From assembly GCF_024734075.1 (NCBI RefSeq), contig NZ_CP102850.1, positions 372,001 through 436,000 on the forward strand: a stretch of DNA of 64,000 nt, given 5' to 3'. Both the position numbers and the translations under genes were made by a program. Of the stretch, positions 45,124 through 54,858 are shown piece after piece (the first letter of the stretch is position 1; every line of letters starts with the position of its first letter). Under the pieces are notes generated by a model. The model was not told the DNA's origin, did not search any database, and worked only from the letters and a program-made list of their open reading frames with translations. This DNA is from Gordonia mangrovi (lineage in GTDB: Bacteria; Actinomycetota; Actinomycetes; Mycobacteriales; Mycobacteriaceae).

Positions 45124-45987
45124 TCATGCCCGTTCGATGGGTAGCCAGATCTCGCAGACGGCGTGGGTCTCGGTCAGTTCGAGGTAGCGCAGAATCGACG
45201 GCCCGGGTCGCAACCGCCAGGGGTTGGACGGAAACCACTCCGTCGCGGTGGCCGCCCACGTCTGTTGCAGGGCGTCCGGGAACGGGCCGCTCGAATGGAA
45301 CGTCGCCCAGGCGCCCGCATCCACTGACACGGTGTCGAGATCGTCGGGGACCGTCGAGTCCGCACGTACTGCCACGCCGTGCAGGTAGGTGACGGGCGTT
45401 CCTTCGGGCGCATCCGGTTCCTGACCCGCGGTGACCGCGAGGATACCGGCGGGATCGGTGTCGCCGAGCGCCTTCAGTCGTGCATGCTCCGCCGGCGGAA
45501 TCGAGGCGATGTGTTCCTGGATGTGTGGATTCACGCCGCGGTGGATGAGCGGCACCTGCGCCGCACACCCGGCAAGGACGAGTGCGGGGCGCTCGGTGAT
45601 GGTGACATCCATGGGGGTACTCCCTTCCACGCTCAGACGGAACCTGAGCATCGGTTGTGTTCTGAGCGGGCCACCATCCCGGCGCACATCAGCGGCACTT
45701 ACTCCGTGCACCGACCGGAACGCGCGCCCGAAGGCCTCGGTGGAGGAGTATCCGTAGCGGATGGCGATGTCCAACAGACCGGCCTCGGTACTGACCAGAT
45801 CCGTTGCGGCAAGAGTCATCCTGCGGCGACGCACATACTCCGACAACGGCATCATCGCCAAGGCGGCGAACATCCTCCGCAGGTGATACTCGGTGGTGCC
45901 GTGCGCACGCGCGAAGCGCGCGACATCGATGGTCACGTCGGCGTGTCGGTCGACGAGATCCACCAGCGCATTGAGTGTGGCGATCAT
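45124..45987 (-). CDS. AraC-type transcriptional regulator with GyrI-like effector domain
   Basis: 287 residues from ATG 45987, preceded by AGAGGAGGG. N-terminal AraC helix-turn-helix: ARFARAHGTTEYHLRRMFAA, IAIRYGYSSTEAFGRAF. C-terminal GyrI/SbmC-like fold (VTITERPALVLAGCAAQVP, RPGPSILRYLELTETHAVCE). This HTH-first, ligand-binding-last order is that of Rob/BmrR-like regulators. Target genes unknown. Confidence 0.85.
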   Translation of the reverse strand: MIATLNALVDLVDRHADVTIDVARFARAHGTTEYHLRRMFAALAMMPLSEYVRRRRMTLAATDLVSTEAGLLDIAIRYGYSSTEAFGRAFRSVHGVSAADVRRDGGPLRTQPMLRFRLSVEGSTPMDVTITERPALVLAGCAAQVPLIHRGVNPHIQEHIASIPPAEHARLKALGDTDPAGILAVTAGQEPDAPEGTPVTYLHGVAVRADSTVPDDLDTVSVDAGAWATFHSSGPFPDALQQTWAATATEWFPSNPWRLRPGPSILRYLELTETHAVCEIWLPIERA

Positions 45988-46057
45988 GGCCCTCCTCTCC
46001 CCTACGATCCTCGTCGCGCCGCCCTGGCCCGCGCCCGATTTTCGTGGCCGGAAACGA

Positions 46058-46537
46058 TCAGTGACCGACTCCCCCCGGCGAGGCCGGGTCGTGGTCGAGT
46101 CCACCGACAATGCGTCGAAGCGTGGTCCGTATGCGAATCCGCTCCGCCCCATCGGCGTCGGCCAGCAGGGCGGCGCGCCAGGCGGCCACCACGATGCCCG
46201 CTTCCGCATCGATCGCCAACGAGTCCAGCAGCTCGGCGACGAAGTCGGTCACCGGGTCGCTTCGCCCATCGGGTGGCGTCTGGCCGAGGAGGTAGGTGAA
46301 CTGCTCACGGATCGCATAGTCGAAGCCGACCAGGAGTACGTCGCTGATTCGTCCCGATGCCGCCGCGGCACCGGCCATGCGGTCCAGGAGGCGCTGCTCC
46401 ACGTCGGCGCGGACGAACAGGTAGAGCCCCATCTTGTTCCGGAAATGGTGATAGAGGGCGCCGGTGGTGACGTCCGCCGCGGCAGCGAGTTCACCCACGG
46501 TCACCCTGGTGATTCCGGGGAGTGCGGTGACGCTCAT
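46058..46537 (-). pseudogene. TetR-family regulator lacking its N-terminal helix
   Basis: The sequence MSVTALPGITRVTVGELAAA, then DVTTGALYHHFRNKMGLY, begins at helix 2 of a TetR DNA-binding domain. Helix 1 and its lead-in (about 30 residues) are missing, and no other frame upstream supplies them. The ligand domain afterwards looks intact to 46058. Its ATG overlaps head-on with the ATG of a truncated VOC gene (shared CATG at 46535-46538), so this is probably a deletion scar. Confidence 0.65.
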
Positions 46538-46733
46538 GGTCGATGCCACTGATCCCGACGCGCCACCCGGTCCGGTCTTCTCGGTCGCGAGCCTCGCCGA
46601 CTTCCATGCCGCGCTGCCGTCGGGGCTGACCGTGGTGGACGAACCCGCCGAGATTCCGGGCGGATTCATGGCGGCGTACCGAGATCCCGGTGGCACGACG
46701 ATCTACGTACTGGATCAGACGACCGACGCCTGA
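46536..46733 (+). pseudogene. VOC-family protein fragment (C-terminal half)
   Basis: Sixty-five residues: PPGPVFSVASLADFHAALP, SGLTVVDEPAEIPGGFMAAY, RDPGGTTIYVLDQ. This is the second half of a glyoxalase/VOC fold; the first half is absent. It abuts, and its start overlaps, the truncated TetR gene on the other strand. The two probably lost their 5' parts, and the intergenic promoter, in one deletion. Confidence 0.6.
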
Positions 46734-46869
46734 GCGGTCCACTCCGCCGTCATCTACTCCTGGGTCTGTGGCGGATTTGTCCTGATCGTGACCATCTGCA
46801 CGCATTCGGCGACTACCCTCGGTAGGGCTCCGACGCGGTGAACGCACCGCTCAGCGGAAGGTCCGACAG

Positions 46870-48079
46870 GTGAACGTCCCAACAGATCTCGTCGCCGGCC
46901 ACTGCGACACACGATTCGATGAGGTGGCCGACGTCTTCGGCAAGCAGATCGCCCATTCCGACGGCGGTGCCGCCGTGGCCATCTACCACCGTGGCCGACT
47001 GGTCGTCGACCTGTGGGGTGGGGCCCGGACGCCGGAGGGCGACCGCTGGCAACGTGACACGCTGGCCATGTGCTTCTCCACCACCAAGGGTGTCGCCGCG
47101 ACGTGCGCGCATGTGCTCGCCGACCGCGGTGAACTCGACTATGACGAGCGGGTCGCCACGTACTGGCCGGAGTTCGCGCAGAACGGCAAGGCCGACATCA
47201 CCGTCCGGCAGGTCTTGAGCCACTCCGCCGGCCTGCATCGCTTCGGCAGCATCGTCGATCACGCGTCACGCCTGCTCGACTGGGAGCACATGACCGATGC
47301 GCTGGCCCGGGCCGAACCCGCCTACGCACCTGGCACTGCGGTCGGGTACCACGCGCTGACGTTCGGTTGGCTCGTCGGCGAACTGGTACGGCGGATCTCC
47401 GGAATGCCGATCGAAGTGTTCCTCCAGAAGGAGATCGCCGCACCGCTGGACCTCGGTGGCCTGTTCATCGGCTGCCCGCCCGAGCAGCGGCACCGCATCG
47501 CACCGCTGCGACCGATGTCGATGCCATCGAACAGATTGGTGGGCGCAGGCGTCGGACTCGCCTTCAACATGATGTCTGATGTCGCGGGGACTGCGCGCCG
47601 CACGATCACCGGTCAATCCGCATCGGATGTACAACAGCCTGTCGGCACGCGGTATGGAGGACGTCTTCGTCGACCCACGCCTCCTCGATGCCGCCGTCCC
47701 GGCACTGAACGGCCACTTCGACGCCGTGTCCCTGGCCGCGATGTACGCGATGCTGGCCGGTCGCGGTCGTCTCGGCGAGGTGCGCCTGCTGTCGGAGGAC
47801 ACCGTCCGCACCGCCGCCGAGGTGCAGAACAACAAACCCGACCGCGTCATCGTGATGCGGATGCAGTGGCGACTCGGCTATCACCGACTGCCGCTCGTCG
47901 ACAGCCAGCTCCCCCAGGCCTACGGCCACTTCGGGTTCGGCGGTTCGGGCGCCTGGGCCGATCCGCAGCACGACCTGGCCTTGGCGATGGTGTGCAACCG
48001 CGGCGCCGGAACACCGATCGGTGACCTGCGCATTCTCCGCCTCAGCCAGGCCGCGGCCCGGGCCGCCGGCGCGCGATGA
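46870..48079 (+). pseudogene. Serine hydrolase (beta-lactamase/EstB family), frameshifted
   Basis: Codons from ATG 46870 encode FSTTKGVAATCAHVL (catalytic Ser-x-x-Lys) and VLSHSAGLHRFGS, then YHALTFGWLVGELVRRISG, up to MMSDVAG at about 47589. The continuation LRAARSPVNPHRMYNSLSAR and the C-terminal FGFGGSGAWADPQHDLALAM are in the next frame, ending at 48079. Removing one G from GGGG at 47586-47589 restores a single protein of about 402 residues. Family members are esterases or DD-peptidase-like. Error or early decay. Confidence 0.82.
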
Positions 48080-48254
48080 CCTGAGCGGGTGATCGGCCTG
48101 CCGCGAGGCCGGGCGGCCGGCGGCCGATCAGACACCGACATCTGCCGACTTTCGGGGCTGCCGACGCGCACCGCGTTCCGCGGAACGCAGCGACGAAGGA
48201 CTCTTGTGGGCATCCGCCGCAGCGGCGAGTCTGGAAGAGAGATGAGGAGGTGGC

Positions 48255-48545
48255 ATGAACCCGCAGGATGACGCATCCCCCGTGGTCCTGGCTCGTCGAC
48301 GCGCGCGCTATCTGACCGGCCTGCTCTGGCACATCGGCGTCTTCGTCATCATCAACGCCGCCTTCTGGGCCCTCGATCTCGCACTCGGTGCACCCGGTGC
48401 GCAGTGGGCCGGCTGGATCACCGCCATCTGGGGGTTCGCGCTCGCCTTCCATGTGCTCGCGTACCTGATCGACGGGCGGCAACTCGAGGACCGAAAGACC
48501 AGGAAGTACCTCGACCGCGACAGGTCCCCGTCGAGTGGGCGATAG
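48255..48545 (+). CDS. 2TM domain-containing protein
   Basis: 96 residues. After a short polar start, VVLARRRARYLTGLLWHIGV leads into two hydrophobic helices (FVIINAAFWALDLAL; WITAIWGFALAFHVLAYLI), a compact pair as in the 2TM domain (PF13239). C-terminal tail is charged. ATG 48255 has GAGGAGGTGGC just upstream. Confidence 0.78.
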   Translation: MNPQDDASPVVLARRRARYLTGLLWHIGVFVIINAAFWALDLALGAPGAQWAGWITAIWGFALAFHVLAYLIDGRQLEDRKTRKYLDRDRSPSSGR

Positions 48546-50219
48546 TCACAACTCGGTGACGTGACCACCGTCGACGTGCCATGACCGATTCGTCCGCACC
48601 GTCGCCAGCATCCGGCGATCGTGGGTGACCAGCAACAGAGCCCCGTCGTAGGATTGCAGCGCCGATTCGAGTTGCTCGATGGCGGGCAGGTCAAGGTGGT
48701 TGGTGGGCTCGTCGAGCACGAGGACGTTGGTGCCGCGTGCCTGCAACAGTGCCAGCGCCGCCCGCGTCCGCTCCCCCGGCGAAAGATCCCCCACCGCGCG
48801 CTCGACATGAGCGGCTCGCAGCCCGAACTTCGCAAGCAGAGTCCTGATCTCAGCCGGGGCGAAGTCCGGAACCAGGTCGCCGAATCGATCGGCCAAGGGC
48901 CGTGTTCCGGTGAATTGCCCACGTGCCTGATCGATTTCGCCGATCGCGACGTTGGCACCGAGTTGTGCGGTCCCGTCGTCGGGCATGATCCGCCCGAGGA
49001 GCAGCCCGAGCAACGTCGACTTGCCGACCCCGTTGGGGCCGGTGATGCCGATCCGGTCGCCGGCGTTCACCTGCAGTGACAGCGGACCAAGAGTGAAATC
49101 ACCGTGCCGCACGACAGCATTGTTGAGCGTCGCGACAACCGAACTCGATCGGGGCGCGGACCCGATCGTGAACTCGAGGACCCATTCCTTGCGGGGTTCG
49201 ACGACCTCGTCGAGGCGGGCGATCCGGCTCTCCATCTGGCGGACCTTCTGCGCCTGCTTCTCGCTCGATTCCATTGCGGCGCGGCGTCGGATCTTGTCGT
49301 TGTCCGGGGCCTTGCGGATCGCGTTGCGCACACCCTGACTCGACCACTCGCGTTGGGTCCGCGCCCGCGCCACCAGATCCGCCTTCTTCGCGGCGAATTC
49401 TTCGTACTCTTCGCGCCGGTGCCGGCGCGCGACCGCACGCTCTTCGAGGTAGCTCTCGTATCCGCCGCCGAACACGGTGTTGGTGTGCTGTGCCAGATCC
49501 AACTCGACGACGCGGGTGACGCTGCGCGCCAGAAACTCTCGATCGTGGCTGACCAGCACGACACCACCGCGCATCCCGCGAACCAGGTTCTCCAGGCGCA
49601 TCAGTCCGTCGAGGTCGAGATCGTTGGTCGGTTCGTCGAGCAACACGATGTCGAATCTCGAACACAGCAGCGCGGCCAGACCGACGCGAGCGGCCTGGCC
49701 CCCGGACAGACCGGTCATCGACGCCGATTCGGGTTCCACAACCCCGACGTCGAGCCCGAGGTCGGCCAGCACGCCCGGCAGCCGGTCCTCGAGGTCCGCG
49801 GCCCCGGTCGCCATCCAATGATCGAGCGCCGCGGCGTACACGGCGGCGGGGTCGTCACCTCCAGCCGGCGGTTGCGGATCGGCGAGGACCGCGGCGGCCG
49901 CGTCCATCGCCGCGGTCGCCGCCGCGCAGCCGGTCCGCCGGGCCACGTACTGGCCGACGGTCTCTCCGGGGACCCGTTCGTGTTCCTGCGGCAACCAGCC
50001 GACGAAGGCATCGGCCGGGGATCGGGTGACCGACCCCTCCAGCGGGGCGAGTTCACCCGCCAGGATCCGAAGCAGCGTCGACTTTCCCGAACCGTTGGCT
50101 CCGACGACACCGACCACATCGCCGGGCGCGACCGTCAGGTCGAGATGGTCGAACAGGACGCGGTCCGCATAGCCACCGGCGACGTCCTTGGCGACAAGTG
50201 TGGCGGTCATGAAACCCAT
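48546..50219 (-). CDS. ABC-F family ATPase
   Basis: 557 residues (ATG 50219, or ATG 50210 three residues in). Two ABC domains without membrane segments: first Walker A GANGSGKSTLLRIL, signature LSGGQAARVGLAALL; second Walker A GPNGVGKSTLLGLLLG, signature LSPGERTRAALALLQ, Walker B VLVLDEPTNHLDLPAIEQ. The linker has many charged residues (VRQMESRIARLDEVVEP), as in ABC-F factors that act on ribosomes. Ribosome protection against antibiotics or a housekeeping role cannot be told apart. Next gene on the same strand is the oxidase at 50241. Confidence 0.9.
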   Translation of the reverse strand: MGFMTATLVAKDVAGGYADRVLFDHLDLTVAPGDVVGVVGANGSGKSTLLRILAGELAPLEGSVTRSPADAFVGWLPQEHERVPGETVGQYVARRTGCAAATAAMDAAAAVLADPQPPAGGDDPAAVYAAALDHWMATGAADLEDRLPGVLADLGLDVGVVEPESASMTGLSGGQAARVGLAALLCSRFDIVLLDEPTNDLDLDGLMRLENLVRGMRGGVVLVSHDREFLARSVTRVVELDLAQHTNTVFGGGYESYLEERAVARRHRREEYEEFAAKKADLVARARTQREWSSQGVRNAIRKAPDNDKIRRRAAMESSEKQAQKVRQMESRIARLDEVVEPRKEWVLEFTIGSAPRSSSVVATLNNAVVRHGDFTLGPLSLQVNAGDRIGITGPNGVGKSTLLGLLLGRIMPDDGTAQLGANVAIGEIDQARGQFTGTRPLADRFGDLVPDFAPAEIRTLLAKFGLRAAHVERAVGDLSPGERTRAALALLQARGTNVLVLDEPTNHLDLPAIEQLESALQSYDGALLLVTHDRRMLATVRTNRSWHVDGGHVTEL

Positions 50220-50240
50220 CGTCGCACCTCCCCGGGGCCG

Positions 50241-52100
50241 TCACGGCACCACTCGGTACCGCAGCATCATGTCGTGATCCTCGTGATCGAGGATGTGGCA
50301 GTGCCAGACGTACCCCTGCAGGTCTTTGGTGGCCAGCCCGTGAACCGGTGTGGCCCGGGCGTGGTGGGCGTGTCCCGATGATGAGGGTGGGGCCACCTCG
50401 TGGGCGCCCGACGGACGAGTCCACGACTGCGTCGGATCGGAGGAGAAGACCGCGTCCGGATCGAAGCCGAGTTCGTCGGCGGTCGGGAACCGCACGACGA
50501 TCGAGGTGACGTGCCCGCCGACCGCGCGCACGGTGTCCTTCCAGCCGGCCTCCCAGGCGGCCGGGCCGCGCATCGGCCCGGCGTAGAAGTCACTCGGGTC
50601 AGGCGCCCAGCGGGTACCGATCGGCGGCTGCGGGTTCGCCACCTGATAGTCGACGGTGCGCAAGGGCCGACGTCCGAGGATGCGAAACATCACGAGGTGC
50701 AGGTGAATCGGATGCGAGTCGGGTGTGATGTTGATGATGTCCCAACGCTCGGTGGTACCCGCTCGCGGCTTCTCGATCTGGGGATCGGCGTAGCGCAGAT
50801 TGTTCAGCGACATGATGGCCGGCGGCAGACGTAGTTCGTATGGCTGCGAGACGCTGACCCGCCGTATCCGCTGCGGTGTCGCGATCGGCGGTATGCGAGC
50901 GGGTCGTGTCCGACCGCCCCGCAGTGTCGTCGGCACTGGGCGTCGGTCACCGCGGTCGGTGCCTGCGATGAACCGACAGAACCGGGGCACGGCCCCCTCA
51001 CCGATCACCGCCGCCTGGAACGGCGGCGCGAGATCGTTGCACAGATCCACGGTCTCACCCGGGGCCAACGAGCTGAAGTCGACGAGCAGGTCGAAGCGCT
51101 CGGCCGGTGCCGCCATGAACGAGCGGGTTCGGACCGGCGCGTTGAGCAGGCCACCCTCGTTGCCGATCACCCAGAACGGCATGCGGTTGGAGAAGAACAG
51201 ATGCCAGACCGAGGTCGATGCCGCGTTGATCAGCCGGAATCGGTACAGCCCGCGATCGACCGTCATCTTCGGCCACACCTTGCCGTTGACCAGACCACGG
51301 TCACCGACCGCGCCCCCCTCCCACAGACCCTGCGGGACCAGCGGGGTCGAGCGCAGCGACTGGCGGCCGTCCTCGCCGAAGATCTTCTCCTGCAAGATCA
51401 ACGGGACTTCGTACGCACCGGCCGGTAGCCCGAGTGGGTTGTCCGGCACCCCGGTGTCGTGGTCGTCGCGCAGGAAATACATCCCGGCCAGGCCTGCGTA
51501 GACGTTGGCGCGCGTGATCCCCATCGCGTGGTCGTGATACCAGAGGTGGCCGGCTTCCTGGCGATTGGGGAATTCGAACAACGCGGTGCCGTGGTGCGGC
51601 AGCATCAGCCGTTCCGGGTTGCCGTCGAACTCCGGTGGGGTCGCGCCGCCATGCAGGTGCATGGAGGTGACCGGTTGACCCCGGTAGCGTTCGGATACCC
51701 CGTGCAGTGAGGTGTCCAGATCCGCGGCAAAGATGTGTTCACCGAGTTCACTGCGATAGTGCACGGTGGTCTGCTCACCGACATACGCCTCGATGGTGGG
51801 GCCCAGATAGGGCTCGTTGTTGTAGGCCATCGTCGGCACCTTCGGCTGATCCCGGTGGAATCTGGTGCTCGTGGTGCGCGCGACGATCTCGATCGGCGTC
51901 GTCGGCGACGAGGTGCTGGTGCCCGGCACCGGCAGTTCGTCGACGTACGGGGCCATGTCCGGCGAGTGGAAGATGGTGGGCACCGGAATCGCCGGATCTG
52001 CACCGGCCGACGGGGTCCCGAGGCGCCCCGCTATTGCACCTGCGGCGGCAGCTGTGGCTGTCCCCCATAGGAATTGCCGACGATTCACGCTCTGGCCCAC
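50241..52100 (-). CDS. Secreted multicopper oxidase (CotA/bilirubin-oxidase-like)
   Basis: About 619 residues from GTG 52100 (an inner GTG at 52088 is the alternative). A Tat signal: NRRQFLWGTATAAAAG. Copper-binding motifs are all present: MHLHGG, HLWYHDHAMG, HPIHLHLV and WHCHILDHEDHDMM (T1/T2/T3 sites). Family members oxidise phenols, bilirubin or metals with reduction of O2 to water. A divergent TetR-type gene lies 125 bp away. The frame open to 52193 is not credible. Confidence 0.9.
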   Translation of the reverse strand: MGQSVNRRQFLWGTATAAAAGAIAGRLGTPSAGADPAIPVPTIFHSPDMAPYVDELPVPGTSTSSPTTPIEIVARTTSTRFHRDQPKVPTMAYNNEPYLGPTIEAYVGEQTTVHYRSELGEHIFAADLDTSLHGVSERYRGQPVTSMHLHGGATPPEFDGNPERLMLPHHGTALFEFPNRQEAGHLWYHDHAMGITRANVYAGLAGMYFLRDDHDTGVPDNPLGLPAGAYEVPLILQEKIFGEDGRQSLRSTPLVPQGLWEGGAVGDRGLVNGKVWPKMTVDRGLYRFRLINAASTSVWHLFFSNRMPFWVIGNEGGLLNAPVRTRSFMAAPAERFDLLVDFSSLAPGETVDLCNDLAPPFQAAVIGEGAVPRFCRFIAGTDRGDRRPVPTTLRGGRTRPARIPPIATPQRIRRVSVSQPYELRLPPAIMSLNNLRYADPQIEKPRAGTTERWDIINITPDSHPIHLHLVMFRILGRRPLRTVDYQVANPQPPIGTRWAPDPSDFYAGPMRGPAAWEAGWKDTVRAVGGHVTSIVVRFPTADELGFDPDAVFSSDPTQSWTRPSGAHEVAPPSSSGHAHHARATPVHGLATKDLQGYVWHCHILDHEDHDMMLRYRVVP

Positions 52101-52225
52101 TCGGTCCCCCCTACTCGGCCCTTCGCCACCGGTGCACCATACCACCAGTATGGTTGGCTCGGTTCTCCCTCGCCAGGCGCCGTCGAGGTCCAACGCCTGC
52201 AGCGGTCTGGGAGAATCGACTGCCG

Positions 52226-52834
52226 ATGACCAGATCGCGCCCCACCAGACGACTCAATGCCACCGACTGGGTCGACGCTGCGTTGACACTTGTCACCTCC
52301 GAGGGAGTGCCTGGAGTCACCATCGCCCGGCTGTGCACCTCGCTGGGGGTCACGAAGGGCAGCTTCTACTGGCATTTCACGGATCTCGACGCCCTGTGGG
52401 AGGCGATGGCGGTGCGCTGGCAGACGATGAACCGTCGCCGCGTCGCGGACCTGGACGGGCTTTCCGAGATGCCCCCCGACGCCCGGCTCGCCACGTTGTC
52501 GACCATGTTGATCAGCGATGACCATCTGGCGGTGGAGAGAGCCATCCGGAGCCGGGCGCGTAGCAACGACAAGGTCGCCGAGACGGTCCGCAACATCGAC
52601 GGAGAGATCTTCGACGCCGTTGATGCCACACTGCGAGAGCTCGAGATGAGCCCGGACCAGGCGCGGCTCCTCGCCGGACTACTGGTCTACGCCGGAATCG
52701 GCTACATCCACGGGCACGAGGGACTTCCGACCATCTCCGCGCGGGACGTGCAGCACGCACTTCCCGGGTTGTTGTCGTACACCGTCACCCAACCGTCACC
52801 GGCGGCCGACCCATCCGGTTCAGCCGATCACTGA
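52226..52834 (+). CDS. TetR/AcrR family regulator
   Basis: 202 residues from ATG 52226. Helix-turn-helix: NATDWVDAALTLVTSEGVPG, VTIARLCTSLGVTKGSFYWH. Two-helix ligand domain follows. It is divergent from the multicopper oxidase gene, so it may control it. ATG 52226 is preceded by GGGAGAAT. The frame open upstream to 51707 overlaps the oxidase and is rejected. Confidence 0.86.
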   Translation: MTRSRPTRRLNATDWVDAALTLVTSEGVPGVTIARLCTSLGVTKGSFYWHFTDLDALWEAMAVRWQTMNRRRVADLDGLSEMPPDARLATLSTMLISDDHLAVERAIRSRARSNDKVAETVRNIDGEIFDAVDATLRELEMSPDQARLLAGLLVYAGIGYIHGHEGLPTISARDVQHALPGLLSYTVTQPSPAADPSGSADH

Positions 52835-52990
52835 CCGGGCGTGCCGGTAGCGTAGGGCGACCGCGCCCGACCCCAACTCGCGGCAAACGATGAGCTCGAG
52901 CTGGATGCGCTCCCGCAGACCGACCGGCGAACACCGTCGGCCCATATCCCGCGAGGACCGGCTGCACGAGGAACTCGTACGGGCCGCGAA
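52820..52990 (-). pseudogene. Remnant of a RibD_C/dihydrofolate-reductase-like gene
   Basis: PYEFLVQPVLAGYGPTVFAG and GLRERIQLELIVCRELGSGA, then VALRYRHARSVIG, match the C-terminal part of the RibD_C reductase family but lie in two frames, joined if one G is removed near 52925. Only about 55 residues remain; the N-terminal two-thirds, with the nucleotide-binding part, are missing. It overlaps the last 15 bases of the TetR gene on the other strand. Confidence 0.6.
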
Positions 52991-53113
52991 GAGACCAGCC
53001 ACGCCGTGGAAGATGGTGAGGTGCATCCATTGACCGTTGGCACCAGATGTTTCCCGAAGCGTCGGCGTCCCACTGCTTGACGACACAGTTCCCGACTACT
53101 GACGATGGCGTGC

Positions 53114-53335
53114 ATGAGCGACGAGTTGTTCGAGCACAAGACGAAGACCGAGTTGAGCCGAGAAGAAGCCGCGCAGCGACTTCGCGACCTCGCGGACGCG
53201 ATCGCGCGCCACAACGAGGTGTCCTACGTGGAGAACAACAAGACCGTGCGCGTCGACATCCCGCCGACCGTGCAGCTCAAGGTCGAGATCGAGCGCGGCG
53301 AGGAATCCGAGATCGAGATCGAGATCTCCTGGTAG
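53114..53335 (+). CDS. amphi-Trp domain-containing protein
   Basis: 73 residues from ATG 53114 (ATG 53105 is another choice). FEHKTKTELSREEAAQRLRD, LADAIARHNEVSYVENNKTV, RVDIPPTVQLKVEIERGEES and EIEIEISW match the short amphi-Trp family. It is highly charged and soluble; the function is not established. Confidence 0.8.
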   Translation: MSDELFEHKTKTELSREEAAQRLRDLADAIARHNEVSYVENNKTVRVDIPPTVQLKVEIERGEESEIEIEISW

Positions 53336-53619
53336 TTCTGCGACCGCGAACACCGAGACGTGCCCGCCGTGGTCGTCCGAGCTGGTGCTGAGCGTGACAG
53401 CGGGCTCGGCACCGTCGTGGCGTACTTTGGCGGTGTCGGGCCTGCCGAACACCAGGAAGTGGTCTCGAACCGACCGAGACCGCAGGGCGACAAGTCAATT
53501 GCGGCCATGATCGGCAAACGCCGTTGTGCGATCGGACATTCCGCGTCCCACCATCGACGTTGGTGACCTCACAGCGTGCTGACAGCGACTTTCCAGATTC
53601 GAGTTCTACCGTTCAAGAC
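53336..53619. other. Intergenic stretch with a possible gene fragment on the minus strand
   Basis: 284 bp without an intact gene. On the minus strand, 53340-53490 reads LVALRSRSVRDHFLVFGRPD, TAKVRHDGAEPAVTLSTS with G/C-ending codons, like a leftover of a flavin-dependent PPOX-type domain, but there is no start and the frame runs into the amphi-Trp gene. Low confidence. The promoter for the DUF3500 lipoprotein at 53620 should also be here. Confidence 0.35.
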
Positions 53620-54858
53620 ATGAACATCTCACCCTCGCATCGTGCCGCGACGATCGTGGCATCATTGGTTCTCGCCGGTGGTCTCACGCTGTCCGGGTGC
53701 GCGTCGGGCACCGAGGACGCCACCTCCACGACATCGGCGAGCACGACATCGGCGGCGACTGTCGACGATTCCAGCCTGACGAGCCCGGATTCGGAGACCT
53801 CCGCCGGGACGATAACCGCTACAGCCGACGCTGCTGAGCAATTCCTGGACACTCTGACAGACGAGCAGCGCGAAGCGGTCGTGTACGCCTATGACGACGA
53901 GACCAAGACGACGTCGTGGTCCAATTTCCCGGTCACATTTGTCGACCGCGCCGGGCTGAATCTGACCGACCTCGACTCCGAACAGCGGCGTGCCGCGATG
54001 GCGGTACTCGAAGCGTTGCTCAGCGACGACGGGTACGACACCGTGACCGGCATCATCGGCGGTGACCAGTTCCTCCTCGACAACAGCAGCTCGTCCGAGG
54101 ATTCATTGGGGCAGTACTACATCGCCTTCTTCGGCGACCCGTCCGATTCGCAGGCCTGGCAGGTCCAATTCGGCGGCCACCACCTCGGGATCAACGCCAC
54201 GTTGAACGGCGCCGACGCGTCGATCACGTTCGCACCGACGCACCTCGGCGCGCAGCCCGCGGTCTACACGGATGCCGACGGCAACGAGGTGCAGTCGCTC
54301 TCGGGAATGTACGAAACGGCATTCGCCTTTTATGACAGCCTCACCGAGGAACAGCGGGCGCAGCTCTACCAGGGAAGCAACGTGTCGAACCTGGTGTGCG
54401 GTGCCGGCGACACCTGCGATTACCCCTCCGGCACGGGGATCGCCGGCGCGGATCTGACAGATGAGCAGAAGGAGTTGCTGTTGGACGTGGTCGCCAACTG
54501 GGTGGGGATGTCCGACCCGGAGACCACCGCGGCAGCATTGTCGGAGATCGAGGCCACGCTCGATCAGACGTACGTGAACTGGTCGGGCGCCACCGAGTAC
54601 GACATGTCCCAAGGAAACGGCATCTACTTCCAGATCTCCGGCCCCGACGTCTACATCGAGTTCTCGAACCAGCAGGGATCGGCGGGCGCCGACGTCGACG
54701 GCTACACGACTTCCGGATGGGGCCACATCCACACCATCTATCGCGACCCGACCAACGACTACGCCGGCAGCGTGACGCAGCAGGAAGCGTCCGGAATGGG
54801 CGGCGGACCCGGCGGAGCAAACGGCCCCGGCGGACCCGGCGGGCCACCCGGAAACTGA
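53620..54858 (+). CDS. DUF3500 family lipoprotein
   Basis: 412 residues from ATG 53620. Lipobox LTLSGCASG after a short hydrophobic signal, a Ser/Thr linker, then the DUF3500 domain: FLDTLTDEQREAVVYAYDDE, WSNFPVTFVDRAGLNLTDLD, QVQFGGHHLGINATLNG. The C-terminus ends in a Gly/Pro-rich stretch (GGGPGGANGPGGPGG). Secreted and probably tethered to the membrane; the family's role is unknown. Confidence 0.85.
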   Translation: MNISPSHRAATIVASLVLAGGLTLSGCASGTEDATSTTSASTTSAATVDDSSLTSPDSETSAGTITATADAAEQFLDTLTDEQREAVVYAYDDETKTTSWSNFPVTFVDRAGLNLTDLDSEQRRAAMAVLEALLSDDGYDTVTGIIGGDQFLLDNSSSSEDSLGQYYIAFFGDPSDSQAWQVQFGGHHLGINATLNGADASITFAPTHLGAQPAVYTDADGNEVQSLSGMYETAFAFYDSLTEEQRAQLYQGSNVSNLVCGAGDTCDYPSGTGIAGADLTDEQKELLLDVVANWVGMSDPETTAAALSEIEATLDQTYVNWSGATEYDMSQGNGIYFQISGPDVYIEFSNQQGSAGADVDGYTTSGWGHIHTIYRDPTNDYAGSVTQQEASGMGGGPGGANGPGGPGGPPGN

